NCBI RefSeq assembly: GCF_000020325.1
Contig: NC_010730.1
Coordinates: forward strand, 62,001 to 126,000
Direction: 5' to 3'
Length of the DNA: 64,000 nucleotides
Source of the DNA: Sulfurihydrogenibium sp. YO3AOP1
GTDB taxonomy: Bacteria; Aquificota; Aquificia; Aquificales; Hydrogenothermaceae
The position numbers and the translations under genes were made by a program. This document shows, one piece after another, positions 61,442 through 64,000 of this stretch. Positions within the stretch are counted from its first letter, which is position 1; each line of letters begins with the position of its first letter. The notes under the pieces were generated by a model. It worked only from the letters and a program-made list of their open reading frames with translations, made no database searches and had not been told where the DNA came from.

Positions 61442-61618
61442 AATACATCGGGTGAGAAATTTAATAAAAGTAGGAGATTCTTCGCCGGCTTCAGAACGAC
61501 ATCGTAGGTTATCTTTCCTTTAATGTTTATCAATCAGCCTTTCGCTGTCATCTCGAGGACTTTAGTCCGAAGGATTTCCTTTTTAAATTCTATAAAAACC
61601 ACTAATTTCTCACCAAGG
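61442..61618 (+). repeat. Dispersed palindromic repeat, type II, complete and unoccupied
   Basis: ACATCGGGTGAGAAATTTAATAAAAGTAGGAGATTC..., GCCGGCTTCAGAACGACATCG, a 45-bp middle (GGTTATCTTTCCTTTAATG...), TGTCATCTCGAGGACTTTAGTC, GAAGGATTTCC ... CACTAATTTCTCACC. The terminal inverted repeat is GGTGAGAAATT/AATTTCTCACC. This is the empty-site counterpart of the split repeats around IS110 copies A and C. Confidence 0.85.
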
Positions 61619-61716
61619 TATATTTATTAGTATAAGAAAACGTCAATGCAAAGCTCCATTCGATTAATTTTTTACGATGTTCTTTCATATTCTTCAGCCC
61701 ATTAAAATTAAAAAAT

Positions 61717-64000
61717 TTATTTGCCTGACTTTAAATAGCTAATCCATTTTCTTAACTCTATCATAATAAATGTTATAAAAGGGATTATAAAAATATACAT
61801 TAATTCATTCATTGTAAGTTTGACAGCATGGAAATAGTGCGGTATTAAGCTAATTGCAATTATTTGTAGAATAGCTCCAATAAAGATTCCTAAATAGATG
61901 TATGGATTTAGCTTTATATACTCAATAGGATTTTTAAAAAATGGCTTTTCTCCTATTTCTTGTATTCCAACTGACCATTGAGAAATTACAGCCGATGTAA
62001 AACTTATAGTTAAAGCAACTTCATAAGAATATATATTTAACAAATATTTGAACAAAAAGAAATGAGAAATTCCCATTATCAGACCATTATAAGCAACCTT
62101 TATAAATTGCTCTTTTCCGGTGAATGCTTTTTCTGGTCTTTTGGGTTTTTCCTTCATTGGGTCGCCTTCATACTTTGTAAAAGGATAGGCTTTATCTTGA
62201 ACGCCATCTGTTACTAAGTTGATCCAAAGTATTTGAGTAGCGTATAGTGGTAGCGGTAAACCCATTAATACTGCTAAGGAGTTATAAGTAAGTTCAAATA
62301 GGTTTGTTGATAATAAGTATCTTATTACTTTTGAAATATTTTTTGTTATAAGCCTTCCGCTTTTTACTGCGTTAATGATAATGGAAAGATTGTTGTCAGT
62401 TATAATCATTTTTGCTGCATCTTTGGCTGCCTGTGAACCGGAACCCATAGTGACTCCCAGGTCTGCAACTCTTAAAGCCGGAACATCATTAACTCCATCC
62501 CCGGTAACCGCTACAATTTCTTTATTTGATTGTAAAACTTTTACTATACGATATTTATCCTCCGGTGTAGCTCTTGCTACTACTGTTATATTTTTTAAAT
62601 GTTGATAAAGCTCTTCATCTGAGTATTTTTCAAGGTCTTTTCCTTCGATGGCTATATCTCCATCAGAAAATATACCTACCATTTTAGCTATCGCTTTGGC
62701 AGTTAAAAGGTTATCTCCTGTAATCATAATTACTTTAATACCTGCATTTTTTGCCATCTCAACAGATTCTTTTACCCCTTCTTTTGGTGGGTCTAAAAAT
62801 CCGACAAGACCTACTAAGTTTATTTTTACATCTTTTATGCTTTCTGGAACTTTATCAAGCTTAGCATATCCAAAAGCTAAAACCCTCAATCCCTCTTCAG
62901 CTAATTTATCATGGTTTTTAAAAACTTCTTCAGGGCAAGTAGATTCACACATGGTAGATAGGCTTTCCAAAGCTCCTTTTATGTATAGTTCTATACCCAC
63001 ATCTGATTTAACCACGACAGCCATAAGTCTTAGCTTTGTATCAAAAGGATGCTCCCATATTTTTTCATACTTATTTTTTAAATTATTCCAATCTATCCCT
63101 TCCTTTTCTAACCAGTAAAGTAAAGAAATTTCTAATGGGTCTCCTTTTTCTTTTCCATCATAAATTTCAGCATCATTACATAACGCAGCAGCTAAATAAA
63201 GTTTTTCCTTATCATAAGGCACATAATCTTCTACTCTAAGCTTTCCAACTGTTATGGTTCCGGTTTTATCCGAACATATATACGTTGCACTACCAAGAGT
63301 TTCAACTGCTGGTAAATGTTTTACAAGAACTTTCTCTTTTGATAATCTGATAGCACCAACAACCAAGGCAATCGTTACAACTATTGGCAATCCTTCCGGA
63401 ACAGCAGAAACTAACTGTGCAATTGCAAAAAATACAAGACTTTTAGCTTCTCTGCCTTGCAAAATTCCAATAATTACAAGAAAAGTTAAAATTAAGATTA
63501 ATACGAATATCCATTTTTTTCCAAAATCTCCCAATGCTTTTGTTAATGGACTTTCTGGCGGCTTCTCTTGCATTCTTTTTGCAATCTTTCCCAGCTCTGT
63601 GTTTTCTCCTGTAGCAAAAACAACACCAATAGCTTTTCCCCTAACTATGGTTGTTCCTTTGAATAAGATATTTACTCTCTCATGAACAGGTGCATCTTGA
63701 TTAAGAATAACGCCGGCATTTTTTTCAACAGGAATTGATTCACCGGTTAAAATAGCTTCATCTACCATGAGACCAACCGATTCTATCAATCTAATATCTG
63801 CAGGTATAACATCTCCCTCAAAAAGTAAAACTATATCCCCCGGAACCAATTCTTTTATATTTATTTCAATCTCTTTACCATCTCTTAACACTCTTATAGT
63901 AGGTAAAGTTAGGCTTTTCAACGCTTTTACTGAAGCAAGGGCTTTTATTTCTTGATAAAAACCTATAAATCCATTTATAAGCAAAAGTCCATAAACGACT
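61717..64000 (-). CDS. P-type cation-transporting ATPase, N-terminus outside window
   Basis: At least 760 residues; the frame stays open to the right window edge. Actuator TGES (ILTGESIPVEKN), phosphorylation site CSDKTGT, hinge TGDGVNDVPALRVADLGV, and six C-terminal TM segments (QILWINLVTDGVQDK). This is a P2/P3-type (Ca2+ or H+) pump without heavy-metal CPx motifs. The exact ion cannot be read. The spacer 61619-61716 before the next gene is featureless. Confidence 0.88.
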   Translation of the reverse strand, partial: VVYGLLLINGFIGFYQEIKALASVKALKSLTLPTIRVLRDGKEIEINIKELVPGDIVLLFEGDVIPADIRLIESVGLMVDEAILTGESIPVEKNAGVILNQDAPVHERVNILFKGTTIVRGKAIGVVFATGENTELGKIAKRMQEKPPESPLTKALGDFGKKWIFVLILILTFLVIIGILQGREAKSLVFFAIAQLVSAVPEGLPIVVTIALVVGAIRLSKEKVLVKHLPAVETLGSATYICSDKTGTITVGKLRVEDYVPYDKEKLYLAAALCNDAEIYDGKEKGDPLEISLLYWLEKEGIDWNNLKNKYEKIWEHPFDTKLRLMAVVVKSDVGIELYIKGALESLSTMCESTCPEEVFKNHDKLAEEGLRVLAFGYAKLDKVPESIKDVKINLVGLVGFLDPPKEGVKESVEMAKNAGIKVIMITGDNLLTAKAIAKMVGIFSDGDIAIEGKDLEKYSDEELYQHLKNITVVARATPEDKYRIVKVLQSNKEIVAVTGDGVNDVPALRVADLGVTMGSGSQAAKDAAKMIITDNNLSIIINAVKSGRLITKNISKVIRYLLSTNLFELTYNSLAVLMGLPLPLYATQILWINLVTDGVQDKAYPFTKYEGDPMKEKPKRPEKAFTGKEQFIKVAYNGLIMGISHFFLFKYLLNIYSYEVALTISFTSAVISQWSVGIQEIGEKPFFKNPIEYIKLNPYIYLGIFIGAILQIIAISLIPHYFHAVKLTMNELMYIFIIPFITFIMIELRKWISYLKSGK

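Noticed and set aside
61345-61533. Minus-strand frame upstream of folP
   Set aside because: It is mostly type II repeat sequence and lacks protein-like composition.

Overview
The window looks like chromosome from a thermophilic Aquificales bacterium of the Sulfurihydrogenibium / Hydrogenothermaceae type. This is inferred from the very AT-rich DNA, Aquifex-like proteins and tmRNA tag, sulfite and nitrate metabolism, and an archaeal-type S-adenosylmethionine synthetase. No rRNA or CRISPR array is present. The window holds about 54 genuine host genes, one tRNA and tmRNA.

Layout. 1-4.7 kb (minus): nitrate uptake and reduction (nrtABD plus the nitrate reductase, which runs off the left edge). It faces a membrane PDC-sensor gene, and both directions carry sigma-54 type -24/-12 promoters. 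6.3-9.2 kb: lptD and rbgA. 9.4-12.0 kb: an IS110 element broken by an IS256 element. 12.1-16.3 kb: efflux adaptor plus TolC-like channel behind a palindromic operator, an alternative sigma factor, and mogA. 16.7-20.5 kb (minus): hypothetical-trmI-proB-sppA, then erpA. 20.7-23.5 kb: IS256 remnant, YgjP-like protease, and a KaiC-like ATPase with its HTH partner. 24.4-28.3 kb: ndk, a DUF4149-like protein, then a HAMP / Roadblock / DUF4388 / small-GTPase operon resembling a conservon. 28.7-29.0 kb: ssrA. 29.3-32.3 kb (minus): sulfite dehydrogenase (sorAB), a YeiH-type exporter and UspA. 32.5-37.1 kb: thiL, a GT39 glycosyltransferase, uvrC. 37.2-39.0 kb: a second IS110 remnant with IS256 inside. 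39.0-45.3 kb: tatD, ftsH, a TnpB-like element placed exactly at the tilS/ftsH junction, tilS, tRNA(CAT), rpsT. 45.4-50.0 kb: archaeal-type MAT, a BrkB-like membrane protein, YtxH-like proteins, OsmC, endonuclease V. 50.2-51.4 kb: a third IS110. 51.5-56.7 kb: the mreBCD-mrdA-rodA cell-shape operon. 57.1-61.3 kb: folP-cdaA-ybbR-thrS. 61.7-64.0 kb: a P-type ATPase cut by the right edge.

The strongest unusual signal is in the mobile DNA. Intergenic spaces are filled with two related families of roughly 150-200 bp palindromic repeats built from the half-units GTCATYCTGAGG...GGATCTCC and AGATTCTTCG...CAGAATGAC. All three IS110 copies sit at the same point of this repeat (GTCAT^YCTGAG). The non-coding left end of each IS110 folds into two stem-internal-loop structures. 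In the intact left ends, their loop strands match the target (TGTCAT and CAGGATG/AGAATG) and the element's own ends (AGAACAT and TACGATG), which is what a bridge RNA should show. The guide segments vary between copies while the scaffold is conserved. A zinc-ribbon-less TnpB-like gene with a predicted 3' pseudoknot and the conservon-like GTPase operon are the next most interesting items.
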